Source: Siphonodentalium dalli | Taxonomy: Eukaryota; Mollusca; Scaphopoda; Gadilida; Siphonodentaliidae | Length of the DNA: 64,000 nucleotides | Assembly: GCA_032622095.1 (NCBI GenBank) | Contig: CP136061.1 | Span: forward strand, 167,343,107 to 167,407,106 | Direction of reading: 5' to 3' | Part shown: piece by piece, positions 13,000 to 25,520 of the stretch | Position numbering within the stretch: position 1 is the first letter of the stretch | How the letters are laid out: each line of letters starts with the position of its first letter | Position numbers and translations under genes: made by a program | Notes under the pieces: generated by a model | Databases searched by the model: none | Told to the model about the DNA's origin: nothing | The model's input: only the letters and a program-made list of their open reading frames with translations

Positions 13000-15900
13000 C
13001 CCGTCATATGTATTTCCACGTCCCTGTACGATATTAGCTTGAATATGCCATGTAGAACCTGCAAAAGAAGTATTACATTGGTGTGTGCATTATCTGCGTG
13101 CCTTTTAAGAAATTAAAAGGCACGCAGATAGTGCACATTGAGTTATAACCGGGTGTGGGTTAATTTGTCCATATAATATGGCAAAGATGTGATTGATCAT
13201 AGCCCGTCATATGTATTTCCACGTCCCTGTACGATATTAGCTTGAATATGCCATGTAGAACCTGCAAAAGAAGTATTACATTGGTGTGTGCATTATCTGC
13301 GTGCCTTTTAAGGCTTAAAAGTCACGCAGATAGTGCACATTGAGTTATAACCGGGTGTGGGTTAATTTGTCCATATAATATGGCAAAGATGTGATTGATC
13401 ATAGCCCGTCATATGTATTTCCACGTCCCTGTACGATATTAGCTTGAATATGCCATGTAGAACCTGCAAAAGAAGTATTACATTGGTGTGTGCATTATCT
13501 GCGTGCATTTTAAGGCTTAAAAGTTACGCAGATAGTGCACATTGAGTTATAACCGGGCGTGGGTTAATTTGTCCATATAATATGGCAAAGACGTTATTTA
13601 TCGTAGCCCGTCATATGTATTTCCACGTCCCTGTTCGATATTAGCTTGAATATGCCATGTAGAACCTGCAAAAGAAGTATTACATTGGTGAGTGCATTAT
13701 CTGCGTGCCTTTTAAGAAATTAAAAACACCCAGATAGTGCACATTGAGTTATAACCGGGTGTGGGTTAATTTGTCCATATAATATGCCAAAGATGTGATT
13801 GATCATAGCCCGTCATATGTATATCCACGTCCCTGTACGATATTAGCTTGAATATGCCATGTAGAACCTGCAAAAGAAGTATTACATTGGTGTGTGCATT
13901 ATCTGCGTGCCTTTTAAGAAATTAAAAGGCACGCAGATAGTGCACATTGAGTTATAACCGGGTGTGGGTTAATTTGTCCATATAATATGGCAAATATGTG
14001 ATTGATCATAGCCCGTCATATGTATTTCCACGCCCCTGTACGATATTAGCTTGAATATGCCATGTAGAACCTGCAAAAGAAGTATTACATTGGTGTGTGC
14101 ATTATCTGCGTGCCTTTTAAGGCTTAAAAGTCACGCAGATAGTGCACATTGAGTTATAACCGGGTGTGGGTTAATTTGTCCATATAATATGGCAAAGATT
14201 TGATTGATCATAGCCCGTCATATGTATTTCCACGTCCCTGTACGATATTAGCTTGAATATGCCATGTAGAACCTGCAAAAGAAGTATTACATTGGTGTGT
14301 GCATTATCTGCGTGCCTTTTAAGGCTTAAAAGTCACGCAGATAGTGCACATTGAGTTATAACCGGGTGTGGGTTAATTTGTCCATATAATATGGCAAAGA
14401 TTTGATTGATCATAGCCCGTCATATGTATTTCCACGTCCCTGTACGATATTAGCTTGAATATGCCATGTAGAACCTGCAAAAGAAGTATTACATTGGTGT
14501 GTGCATTATCTACGTGCCCTTTAAGGCTTAAAAGTCACGCAGATAGTGCACATTGAGTTATAACCGGGTGTGGGTTAATTTGTCCATATAATATGGCAAA
14601 TATGTGATTGATCATAGCCCGTCATATGTATTTCCACGTCCCTGTACGATATTAGCTTGAATATGCCATGTAGAACCTGCAAAAGAAGTATTACATTGGT
14701 GTGTGCATTATCTGCGTGCCTTTTACGAAATTAAAAGGCACGCAGATAGTGCACATTGAGTTATAACCGGGTGTGGGTTAATTTGTCCATATATAATATG
14801 GCAAAGATGTGATTGATCATAGCCCGTCATATGTATTTCCACGTCCCTGTACGATATTAGCTTGAATATGCCATGTAGAACCCGCAAAAGAAGTATTACA
14901 TTGGTGTGTGCATTATCTGCGTGCCTTTTAAGAAATTAAAAGGCGCGCAGATAGTGCACATTGAGTTATAACCGGGTGTGGGTTAATTTGTCCATATATA
15001 ATATGGCAAAGATGTGATTGATCATAGCCCGTCATATGTATTTCCACGTCCCTGTACGATATTAGCTTGAATATGCCATGTAGAACCTGCAAAAAAAAGT
15101 ATTACATTGGTGTGTGCATTATCTGCGTGCCTTTTAAGGCTTAAAAGTCACGCAGATAGTGCACATTGAGTTATAATAGGGTGTGGGTTAATTTGTACAT
15201 ATAATATGGCAAAGATTTGATTGATCATAGCCCGTCATATGTATTTCCACGTCCCTGTACGATATTAGCTTGAATATGCCATGTAGAACCTGCAAAAGAA
15301 GTATTACATTGGTGTGTGCATTATCTGCGTGCCTTTTACGGCTTAAAGGTCACGCAGATAGTGCACATTGAGTTATAACCGGGTGTGGGTTAATTTGTCC
15401 ATATAATATGGCAAAGATGTGATTGATCATAGCCCGTCATATGTATTTCCACGTCCCTGTACGATATTAGCTTGAATATGCCATGTAGAACCTGCAAAAG
15501 AAGTATTACATTGGTGTGTGCATTATCTGCGTGCCTTTTAAGAAATTAAAAGGCACGCAGATAGTGCACATTGAGTTATAACCGGGTGTGGGTTAATTTG
15601 TCCATATAATATGGCAAAGATGTGATTGATCATAGCCCGTCATATGTATTTCCACGTCCCTGTACGATATTAGCTTGAATATGCCATGTAGAACCTGCAA
15701 AAGAAGTATTACATTGGTGTGTGCATTATCTGCGGGCCTTTTAAGGCTTAAAAGTCACGCAGATAGTGCACATTGAGTTATAACCGGGTGTGGGTTAATT
15801 TGTCCATATAATATGGCAAAGATGTGATTGATCATAGCCCGTCATATGTATTTCCACGTCCCTGTACGATATTAGCTTGAATATGCCATGTAGAACCTGC

Positions 15901-16030
15901 AAAAGAAGTATTACATTGGTGTATGCATTATCTGCGTGGCTTTTGGGCTTTTAAGAAATTAAAAGGCACGCAGATAGTGCACATTGAGTTATAACCGGGT
16001 GTGGGTTAATTTGTCCATATAATATGGCAA
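13000..16030. repeat. Satellite A block duplicated at about 16880-19905
   Basis: Shared rare variants are offset by about 3877 bp (near 19 monomers): the GTTACGCAG plus GGCGTGGG plus ATCGTAGCC monomer (13522-13610 and 17399-17485), CTGTTCGAT (13632 and 17508), AAAACACCCAG (13727 and 17600), TATAATAGGGTG (15174 and 19051), CTGCGGGCC (15731 and 19609) and GTATGCATT (15921 and 19799). The copies part at the GACGTTATTT/GATGTGATTG switch near 16030/19909. One visible difference is an extra TA at 18957. Confidence 0.85.
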
Positions 16031-19000
16031 AGACGTTATTTATCATAGCCCGTCATATGTATTTCCACGTCCCTGTACGATATTAGCTTGAATATGCCAT
16101 GTAGAACCTGCAAAAGAAGTATTACATTGGTGTGTGCATTATCTGCGTGCCTTTTAAGGCTTAAAAGTCACGCAGATAGTGCACATTGAGTTATAACCGG
16201 GTGTGGGTTAATTTGTCCATATAATATGGCAAAGATGTGATTGATCATAGCCCGTCATATGTATTTCCACGTCCCTGTACGATATTAGCTTGAATATGCC
16301 ATGTATAACCTGCAAAAGAAGTATTACATTGGCGTGTGCATTATCTGCGTGCATTTTAAGGCTTAAAAGTCACGCAGATAGTGCACATTGAGTTATAACC
16401 GGGTGTGGGTTAATTTGTCCATATAATATGGCAAAGATGTGATAGATCATAGCCCGTCATATGTATTTCCACGTGCCTGTACGATATTAGCTTGAATATG
16501 CCATGTAGAACCTGCAAAAGAAGTATTACATTGGTGTGTGCATTATCTGCGTGCCTTTTGGGCTTTTAAGAAACTAAAAGGCACGCAGATAGTGCACATT
16601 GAGTTATAACCGGGTGTGGGTTAATTTGTCCATATAATATGGCAAAGACGTTATTTATCATAGCACGTCATATGTATTTCCACGTCCCTGTACGATATTA
16701 GCTTGAATATGCCATGTAGAACCTGCAAAAGAAGTATTACATTGGTGTGTGCATTATCTGCGTGGCTTTTGGGCTTTTAAGAAATTAAAAGGCACGCAGA
16801 TAGTGCACATTGAGTTATAACCGGGTGTGGGTTAATTTGTCCATATAATATGGCAAAGATGTGATTGATCATAGCCCGTCATATGTATTTCCACGTCCCT
16901 GTACGATATTAGCTTGAATATGCCATGTAGAACCTGCAAAAGAAGTATTACATTGGTGTGTGCATTATCTGCGTGCCTTTTAAGAAATTAAAAGGCACGC
17001 AGATAGTGCACATTGAGTTATAACCGGGTGTGGGTTAATTTGTCCATATAATATGGCAAAGATGTGATTGATCATAGCCCGTCATATGTATTTCCACGTC
17101 CCTGTACGATATTAGCTTGAATATGCCATGTAGAACCTGCAAAAGAAGTATTACATTGGTGTGTGCATTATCTGCGTGCCTTTTAAGGCTTAAAAGTCAC
17201 GCAGATAGTGCACATTGAGTTATAACCGGGTGTGGGTTAATTTGTCCATATAATATGGCAAAGATGTGATTGATCATAGCCCGTCATATGTATTTCCACG
17301 TCCCTGTACGATATTAGCTTGAATATGCCATGTAGAACCTGCAAAAGAAGTATTACATTGGTGTGTGCATTATCTGCGTGCATTTTAAGGCTTAAAAGTT
17401 ACGCAGATAGTGCACATTGAGTTATAACCGGGCGTGGGTTAATTTGTCCATATAATATGGCAAAGACGTTATTTATCGTAGCCCGTCATATGTATTTCCA
17501 CGTCCCTGTTCGATATTAGCTTGAATATGCCATGTAGAACCTGCAAAAGAAGTATTACATTGGTGAGTGCATTATCTGCGTGCCTTTTAAGAAATTAAAA
17601 ACACCCAGATAGTGCACATTGAGTTATAACCGGGTGTGGGTTAATTTGTCCATATAATATGCCAAAGATGTGATTGATCATAGCCCGTCATATGTATATC
17701 CACGTCCCTGTACGATATTAGCTTGAATATGCCATGTAGAACCTGCAAAAGAAGTATTACATTGGTGTGTGCATTATCTGCGTGCCTTTTAAGAAATTAA
17801 AAGGCACGCAGATAGTGCACATTGAGTTATAACCGGGTGTGGGTTAATTTGTCCATATAATATGGCAAATATGTGATTGATCATAGCCCGTCATATGTAT
17901 TTCCACGTCCCTGTACGATATTAGCTTGAATATGCCATGTAGAACCTGCAAAAGAAGTATTACATTGGTGTGTGCATTATCTGCGTGCCTTTTAAGGCTT
18001 AAAAGTCACGCAGATAGTGCACATTGAGTTATAACCGGGTGTGGGTTAATTTGTCCATATAATATGGCAAAGATTTGATTGATCATAGCCCGTCATATGT
18101 ATTTCCACGTCCCTGTACGATATTAGCTTGAATATGCCATGTAGAACCTGCAAAAGAAGTATTACATTGGTGTGTGCATTATCTGCGTGCCTTTTAAGGC
18201 TTAAAAGTCACGCAGATAGTGCACATTGAGTTATAACCGGGTGTGGGTTAATTTGTCCATATAATATGGCAAAGATTTGATTGATCATAGCCCGTCATAT
18301 GTATTTCCACGTCCCTGTACGATATTAGCTTGAATATGCCATGTAGAACCTGCAAAAGAAGTATTACATTGGTGTGTGCATTATCTGCGTGCCCTTTAAG
18401 GCTTAAAAGTCACGCAGATAGTGCACATTGAGTTATAACCGGGTGTGGGTTAATTTGTCCATATAATATGGCAAATATGTGATTGATCATAGCCCGTCAT
18501 ATGTATTTCCACGTCCCTGTACGATATTAGCTTGAATATGCCATGTAGAACCTGCAAAAGAAGTATTACATTGGTGTGTGCATTATCTGCGTGCCTTTTA
18601 CGAAATTAAAAGGCACGCAGATAGTGCACATTGAGTTATAACCGGGTGTGGGTTAATTTGTCCATATATAATATGGCAAAGATGTGATTGATCATAGCCC
18701 GTCATATGTATTTCCACGTCCCTGTACGATATTAGCTTGAATATGCCATGTAGAACCCGCAAAAGAAGTATTACATTGGTGTGTGCATTATCTGCGTGCC
18801 TTTTAAGAAATTAAAAGGCGCGCAGATAGTGCACATTGAGTTATAACCGGGTGTGGGTTAATTTGTCCATATATAATATGGCAAAGATGTGATTGATCAT
18901 AGCCCGTCATATGTATTTCCACGTCCCTGTACGATATTAGCTTGAATATGCCATGTATAGAACCTGCAAAAAAAAGTATTACATTGGTGTGTGCATTATC

Positions 19001-21289
19001 TGCGTGCCTTTTAAGGCTTAAAAGTCACGCAGATAGTGCACATTGAGTTATAATAGGGTGTGGGTTAATTTGTACATATAATATGGCAAAGATTTGATTG
19101 ATCATAGCCCGTCATATGTATTTCCACGTCCCTGTACGATATTAGCTTGAATATGCCATGTAGAACCTGCAAAAGAAGTATTACATTGGTGTGTGCATTA
19201 TCTGCGTGCCTTTTACGGCTTAAAGGTCACGCAGATAGTGCACATTGAGTTATAACCGGGTGTGGGTTAATTTGTCCATATAATATGGCAAAGATGTGAT
19301 TGATCATAGCCCGTCATATGTATTTCCACGTCCCTGTACGATATTAGCTTGAATATGCCATGTAGAACCTGCAAAAGAAGTATTACATTGGTGTGTGCAT
19401 TATCTGCGTGCCTTTTAAGAAATTAAAAGGCACGCAGATAGTGCACATTGAGTTATAACCGGGTGTGGGTTAATTTGTCCATATAATATGGCAAAGATGT
19501 GATTGATCATAGCCCGTCATATGTATTTCCACGTCCCTGTACGATATTAGCTTGAATATGCCATGTAGAACCTGCAAAAGAAGTATTACATTGGTGTGTG
19601 CATTATCTGCGGGCCTTTTAAGGCTTAAAAGTCACGCAGATAGTGCACATTGAGTTATAACCGGGTGTGGGTTAATTTGTCCATATAATATGGCAAAGAT
19701 GTGATTGATCATAGCCCGTCATATGTATTTCCACGTCCCTGTACGATATTAGCTTGAATATGCCATGTAGAACCTGCAAAAGAAGTATTACATTGGTGTA
19801 TGCATTATCTGCGTGGCTTTTGGGCTTTTAAGAAATTAAAAGGCACGCAGATAGTGCACATTGAGTTATAACCGGGTGTGGGTTAATTTGTCCATATAAT
19901 ATGGCAAAGATGTGATTGATCATAGCCCGTCATATGTATTTCCACGTCCCTGTACGATATTAGCTTGAATATGCCATGTAGAGCCTGCAAAAGAAGTATT
20001 ACATTGGTGTGTGCATTATCTGCGTGCCTTTTAAGAAATTAAAAGGCACGCAGATAGTGCACATTGAGTTATAACCGGGTGTGGGTTAATTTGTCCATAT
20101 AATATGGCAAAGGTGTGATTGATCATAGCCCGTCATATGTATTTCCACGTCCCTGTACGATATTAGCTTGAATATGCCATGTAGAACCTGCAAAGGAAGT
20201 ATTACATTGGTGTGTGCATTATCTGCGTGCCTTTTAAGAAATTAAAAGGCACGCAGATAGTGCACTTTGAGTTATAACCTGGTGTGGGTTAATTTGTCCA
20301 TATAATATGGCAAAGATGTGATTGATCATAGCCCGTCATATGTATTTCCACGTCCCTGTACGATATTAGCTTGAATATGCCATGTAGAACCTGCAAAAGA
20401 AGTATTACATTGGTGTGTGCATTATCTGCGTGCCTTTTAAGAAATTAAAAGGCACGCAGATAGTGCACATTGAGTTATAACCGGTGTGGGTTAATTTGTC
20501 CATATAATATGGCAAAGGTGTGATTGATCATAGCCCGTCATATGTATTTCCACGTCCCTGTACGATATTAGCTTGAATATGCCATGTAGAACCTGCAAAA
20601 GAAGTATTACATTGGTGTGTGCATTATCTGCGTGCCTTTTAAGAAATTAAAAGGCACGCAGATAGTGCACATTGAGTTATAACCGGGTGTGGGTTAATTT
20701 GTCCATATAATATGGCAAAGATGTGATTGATCATAGCCCGTCATATGTATTTCCACGTCCCTGTACGATATTAGCTTGAATATGCCATGTAGAACCTGCA
20801 AAAGAAGTATTACATTGGTGTGTGCATTATCTGCGTGCCTTTTAAGGCTTAAAAGTCACGCAGATAGTGCACATTGAGTTATAACCGGGTGTGGGTTAAT
20901 TTGTCCATATAATATGGCAAAGATGTGATTGATCATAGCCCGTCATATGTATTTCCACGTCCCTGTACGATATTAGCTTGAATATGCCATGTAGAACCTG
21001 CAAAAGAAGTATTACATTGGTGTGTGCATTATCTGCGTGCCTTTTAAGAAATTAAAAGGCACGCAGATAGTGCACATTGAGTTATAACCGGGTGTGGGTT
21101 AATTTGTCCATATAATATGGCAAAGACGTGATTGATCATAGCCCGTCATATGTATTTCTACGTCCCTGTACGATATTAGCTTGAATATGCCATGTAGAAC
21201 CTGCAAAAGAAGTATTACATTGGTGTGTGCATTATCTGCGTGCCTTTTAAGAAATTAAAAGGCACGCAGATAGTGCACATTGAGTTATA

Positions 21290-21297
21290 ACCGGGTG
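21290..21297. repeat. Left target-site duplication of the hAT insertion
   Basis: ACCGGGTG here and again at 22521-22528. The uninterrupted satellite A monomers carry a single ACCGGGTG at this position, so the duplicated target can be checked directly against the ~100 empty sites in the array. Confidence 0.93.
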
Positions 21298-21354
21298 CAG
21301 GGATGTGGCTAGAGGGTCTCCGCTGGGGGGGTGTCCACCTTGGGAATTTCCAAC

Positions 21355-21545
21355 TGCACCCCCCCCCCTTGAGTCGGAATCACACCAACATAATTCCCAT
21401 TTGCACCCCCCCCCCCCCTTGAGTCGGAACCACACCCAACACAACTTTTTGCATAATTCCATTTGCACCCCCCCCCCCCCTTGTGTCTGAATCGCACCAA
21501 CACAACTTTTTGCATAATTCCATTTGCACCCCCCCCCCCCTTGTA
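21355..21545. repeat. C-homopolymer minisatellite inside the hAT element
   Basis: Three to four units of about 46-62 bp each begin with 9-14 consecutive C residues followed by TTG(A/T)GTC, then CACACCAACA, then TTTTTGCATAATTCCATTTG. The repeated C-runs put four G-runs of 9-14 on the minus strand within 190 bp, so that strand has clear G-quadruplex potential. Homopolymer lengths this long are also prone to sequencing error. Confidence 0.9.
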
Positions 21546-21710
21546 CCTCATGCTCAGGCCTAATTTCCTATATATTCATAAGCCATGCTTCTATTTTCCC
21601 AGTATGAGATCATTAAGATATTTTAACCTGAAAATTGCCCCAAAAAAAACAACTAGTGATCTAATTCCAGACAAATGCACACAGCTACCGACAACAGACC
21701 ATGAAACACT

Positions 21711-22350
21711 GGGCCGACCATGGTTGTTTGGCCCGGTGTGAAATTTTTTTGAAAACTATATACAAGAAAATCGCAAATCCTAGCATCTAGACTGGCCTCA
21801 ACTGAAGCTTTCCTAGTGTTGGAAATTTCAAACCTCATGCTCCCCCTCAGGTTGGAAAATTCTTCAACTGATGACCATTTATGTCTACAAGATTGACCAA
21901 ATGTAGTAAAATATTGTTTTGCTAAACCAATTAGCAGTTTTGTATTGGCCATGTGGATGGGGCAATGACACACCGGGCCGACCATGGTTCGGCCCGGTGT
22001 GCGAAAATTTTGAAATCTGAACAAGAAAATCGCAAAATCCTAACATCTAGACTAACCTCAAGCCTTCATACTGTTGGAAATTTCAAACCCTACACCCCAC
22101 TTAGGTTGGAAAATTTCCAACTGATGACAATTCCAATGACAATGTTGACCAATTGTATGACAATATTGTTTTCTTAAATTAACTAGAAGTTTTTGACTGG
22201 CCACGGGGGAGGGACCAGGACACAAGCTTTCCAAATGTTGGAAATTTCCAACCTGTCACCCCCCCTAAGGTTGGAAAATTTCCAACTGATGTCCATTTCT
22301 GTCAAAAAATTTGACCAAAAATAGGAACATATGCAAATATTGGTCGAAAA
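21711..22350. repeat. Internal ~250-bp tandem repeats of the hAT element
   Basis: Two full diverged units (about 21712-21973 and 21976-22222) and one partial unit (22224-22350). Shared landmarks are GGGCCGACCATGGTT followed by GGCCCGGTGTG, ACAAGAAAATCGCAAA, GTTGGAAATTTC and AGGTTGGAAAAT. In unit 2, CACCGGGCC (around 21970) and GGCCCGGTG (around 21993) form a strong hairpin around ACCATGG. Nothing in it looks coding. Confidence 0.85.
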
Positions 22351-22520
22351 ACAATAAATTCCCCCCAATAAATTGTTTTATAATCAAACTACAAGAACAT
22401 TTTCAACCTATTGGTGTGAAATTTCGTTGTGGCAGGTATGAAATTTCCAACTATTGAAAATATAGCTCTCTGCTGGGGAGTGAGACACCCCCCCACACCC
22501 CCCCTATAGCCACATACCTG

Positions 22521-22712
22521 ACCGGGTGTGGGTTAATTTGTCCATATAATATGGCAAAGATGTGATTGATCATAGCCCGTCATATGTATTTCCACGTCCC
22601 TGTACGATATTAGCTTGAATATGCCATGTAGAACCTGCAAAAGAAGTATTACATTGGTGTGTGCATTATCGGCGTGGCTTTTAAGGCTTAAAAGTCACGC
22701 AGATAATGCACA
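22521..22712. repeat. Last satellite A monomer, right edge of the array
   Basis: The monomer resumes at ACCGGGTG after the hAT insertion. It runs through all the satellite landmarks and ends just after the right arm of its inverted repeat (TTAAAAGTCACGCAGATAATGCAC). The array thus stops at an inverted-repeat boundary rather than inside the monomer body. Substitutions in the final hairpin (ATCGGCGTGG, AGATAATGCA) are not seen in the interior, as expected of an array edge. Confidence 0.92.
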
Positions 22713-22944
22713 AATCAGTTCGTTTCTATCCCGACTGTACCACATATCTTATTAGCATATTTTATATAGTGATTCCTAATTAATGTATCGTATCCCCCCT
22801 ACCTTTTAGCGATTACCACAGTCGATATCGGAAATTAGTCTGCTCATGTCCATATCCATTGAATCTCGAACGACTACAGCGGTAGAGTGGTAATGTCGCA
22901 AGAGCTATTCTCGACCTTCACCTCCGAATTTACAGTCACGTTAT
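22713..22944. other. Intergenic, nothing recognised
   Basis: Non-repetitive at the level I can see. No open frame of note, no RNA gene and no inverted repeat recognised. Confidence 0.6.
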
Positions 22945-23310
22945 TTCGCCCAATTTGGGCGGTTGTATAATGGTGGTTTTTCATCTGATGTGTGTGTCGG
23001 AATAAATGACTTGGAGGATTTCTGTAAATGTTAACCCAAACTACATTTCCAAGTAACGATGGTTTTGTTGTTTTTATTTTGAGGAATCATACCACATCAG
23101 TTGTCATGTAAAATATTTGCAGTAGGTTAGCGTTATTTGGTATTTGCGGATGTCGTTTAACATGGGGAAAATAGACTACTACGCTTGAACGGGCATGTGC
23201 ATTTGTCATTTTTTAATGTATAGCAACTTAATAATCAATAACAGAGGACTTCTCTGTCAAATACAGTCGCTCTATTTACGATATTAATTGGGGAACTTTC
23301 TAAATTAAAC
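22945..23310 (+). repeat. Diverged dispersed repeat, copy 1 (partner at 27585-27973)
   Basis: Shares long blocks with 27585-27973 in the same orientation: GTGTGTGTCGG(A/G)ATAAATGA, CCCAAACTACATTTCCAAGT, AACGATGGTTTTGTTGTTT, GTAGGTTAGCGTTATTT, AACATGGGGAAAATAGACTA and ATAATCAATAACAGAGG. Indels and many substitutions separate the two. It starts with a small palindrome, CGCCCAATTTGGGCG (22947-22961). No coding frame. Probably two old copies of a non-autonomous mobile element. Confidence 0.88.
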
Positions 23311-23424
23311 TACGCACAAACGTTTACCTGCTGCAAATTAAGGAAGCTTGCTCACGATAATGGCGCCACCTAAAACCGACACACTCGCCCCAGGGCCCAC
23401 TCGCCCCAGTCGATCTGGGCCAGC

Positions 23425-23870
23425 TCGGGACACACTATAAAGTGTATGCCGAGGCTGAGGCCCGCTCGGAATAAAAGGTGTATACGGCGTGTTATATGGC
23501 GTTTGGTCCGTTGTTTCTCACTGAATATTATTGAAATATGTCCGGGCTTGGACGTTTGAATTGTTTTTAAATTCACATATTTGTTGATTTTATTCAACTT
23601 TTTCGTTCTGAAACACACTATAAATGTATGCGGTCGGCTCCAAAATAAAAGGTGTAAGCGGACTTGATTTCGCATTCATTATCTTCTTTGTTTATAAATG
23701 GACATGACTGAAATTTAGTACATATGTCCGGGTTATGACATGGAAAACATTAACGTTTGAATTGTTTTTAAATTCACAAATTTGTTGATTTTATTCAACT
23801 TTTCGTTCTTTCATTCTATAAAGTGTAAGCGGCCAGCTCCATTTAAAAGGGGTAAGCGGCCTATGTGCTT
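23425..23870 (+). repeat. Short tandem repeat, about 2.5 units of 180-200 bp
   Basis: Key words recur near 23431, 23613 and 23812: CTATAAA(G)TGTA(T/A)GC. Each is followed by an (A/T)AAAAGG(T/G)GTA(T/A)(A/G)CGG segment and, in units 1 and 2, by ATATGTCCGGG, then TTTGAATTGTTTTTAAATTC and TTGATTTTATTCAACTTTT. Units are diverged. The minus-strand reading frame of about 100 codons over it is not coding. Confidence 0.8.
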
Positions 23871-25095
23871 AGTGTTATAGGTAATCGGATTAACTAATTG
23901 GCGACTCTAAAATATTGTGTCTTGGGGTATTTGAGGTTTTTTGTGAAATAATAATTTAGAAAGTGAATACATTTATTTTAAATGATAACTTTAGGCCAAA
24001 AAAAAAAGGTTTTGATTCTTGGTCATAGCCGCGTCTGGAAAAAAGCCCGCGTTGAACCATTTTATTACGATTTTCAAATGATAACACGAAAATAGGAAAC
24101 TAGAAAAGAGAAATTAGTTATGTTTCAAACATCGAATATGATAGACATACAATGTTGTATGTGTTAGTATTCAAAAACAGACACTAGGCAACGATAACTA
24201 CCAGGTATATTGTCACCACAAGCTGCCCAAACCCCAAGTTTATTAAGTCAAAAGCGTTTCCGCGAGGTAAACACATTTTATGAGATTTCCAATTTCGGAA
24301 ACGCAAACCGGAAAGAAATATGGTGCGTATTGGCAATGTGTATGCTGGTTTAGAATAATAGTTTTTATGGCTAACATGTATAGTAACTATAGATGAATAA
24401 ATATTAAAGTATATAGATAGATATAAAATTTATAATCCCGATTTAAACTTTTTGTTTGTTTTAGTTCCGTTTCCGTCTTTGTGGTATTCCGTGTTTTATA
24501 TATATGTCCATGCATATTCTCTTCAAATTCACCGATGTTACTGAATATATTTGGCTACAAAATTATCCGAGAGCACCATTTTATAGTGTGCAAATATATT
24601 TTTAAAATCGTTGTATTTTGGCTTGTTGGAAATAAAGCGTGATCCATAACCGAAAAATCGTAATTTTATTCCCAATGATTCAGTGATTTTAGAAATTAGA
24701 GACACTCGGTAGTCGGTGTCAATGTCGTTAATTGTGCATAGATGTACTAAGCTGAATACTACCGAAAGGGTGTGCCTTTGAATGCAGAAAATCAAGAAAC
24801 AGTTAACTGAGGTGTGGCAGATGCAAACCAAATGCAACAAACAGTCTATGTAAATGTCATAGACTGTTGCATTTAAAAAATATGAAGTGTTTGAACTTTT
24901 CCATGTTACTGACATTGAAAAAATCTCCCTATTTTTCACTAAATCTCTATATTTCCAATTATGAAAGTAAACAGGTCTGATATAAATAGATATATACTAT
25001 AAAAAGGTACAAACATATATCAAATATATCAACAATGGTTCAGTAAATTGAAATATACATTGTACTAGTATATATATATATAATTCTGGTAAATC
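23871..25095. other. AT-rich intergenic DNA without supported gene
   Basis: Poly-A/T-rich DNA with no clear repeat structure. A minus-strand frame of about 130 codons (24538-24939) has no ATG at its stated start, no recognised motif and AT-biased composition, so I do not call it a gene. A short TA run lies near 25068-25082. Confidence 0.5.
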
Positions 25096-25102
25096 CCTAC
25101 CT

Positions 25103-25206
25103 GATGTACGGATAGTACAATGTCATATATTTATGTCATTCTTTATTTCAGATTTGATGTACGGATAGTATAATGGATCATAATGTGATAATTGGTCATT
25201 CTTTAT
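25103..25206 (+). repeat. Two-copy 53-bp tandem duplication
   Basis: GATGTACGGATAGTA(C/T)AATG occurs at 25103 and 25156. Each copy is followed by an AT-rich tail ending in GTCATTCTTTAT. Confidence 0.8.
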
Positions 25207-25520
25207 AGTGGAATACATTAGTTTATATCAAAACAATGTTCTCCTTAGATTTTCTTAACCTGGGAAGGTATAATAACCCATGCTAACTATGGGCATTATC
25301 CCCATAACAAAAATAAAAATAAAACCCTCGCTCCCTCATCGATTCTCCAAAAAAATTGCCCGAGAATCAAAAAACTTTTTTTTTTGGCCTTATTTAATCA
25401 TTATAAACACATAATAACAAACATGAGACATACATGATTTATAAACTGTTAACAAAAGATATCAAACTCAATACATGACAAAGATGACTCAATGAAGTTT
25501 ATAAAGTGCACATAAAAATA

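Larger units (their letters stand above)
1..21297. repeat. Satellite A: tandem array of ~204-213 bp monomers (left block)
   Basis: About 100 head-to-tail monomers run without interruption from the window's left edge, so the true left end lies outside. A monomer reads, in order: GTGCACATTGAGTTATAACC, a GTGTGGGTTAATTTGTCC block, an AT-rich ATATAATATGGCAAAGA block, a variable segment (GTGATTGATC or CGTTATTTATC), CGTCATATGTATTTCCACG, CTTGAATATGCCATGTAGAA, AAGAAGTATTACATTGGTG, then an inverted repeat. Monomers come in a short form (about 204 bp) and a long form (about 213 bp, with an extra GGGCTTTTAAG in the hairpin loop). The body is almost invariant. Most differences fall in the hairpin stem and loop and in the GTGATTGATC/CGTTATTTATC switch. 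No open frame crosses a monomer, so this is non-coding satellite DNA. Confidence 0.97.
21298..22520. mobile_element. Non-autonomous hAT-type transposon inserted in satellite A
   Basis: A 1223-bp insertion splits a satellite monomer. It is flanked by an identical 8-bp duplication, ACCGGGTG (21290-21297 and 22521-22528). Its ends are imperfect inverted repeats: left CAGGGATGTGGCTAGAGGG, and the right end in reverse complement CAGGTATGTGGCTATAGGG (two mismatches in 19). An 8-bp target duplication and CAGGG-type ends are the known hallmarks of the hAT superfamily. The longest open frames inside are about 60-120 codons with no transposase-like content, so it is a non-autonomous (MITE-like) copy that needs a transposase supplied elsewhere. 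The interior is made of two sets of tandem repeats, listed separately. Confidence 0.9.

Noticed and set aside
1-21297. CRISPR-like array
   Set aside because: The repeats are contiguous ~205-bp monomers with no unique spacers, in a eukaryotic context.
24538-24939. 133-codon minus-strand frame
   Set aside because: No ATG at the start, AT-driven composition and no recognised motif. A length plausible by chance in 27 kb.
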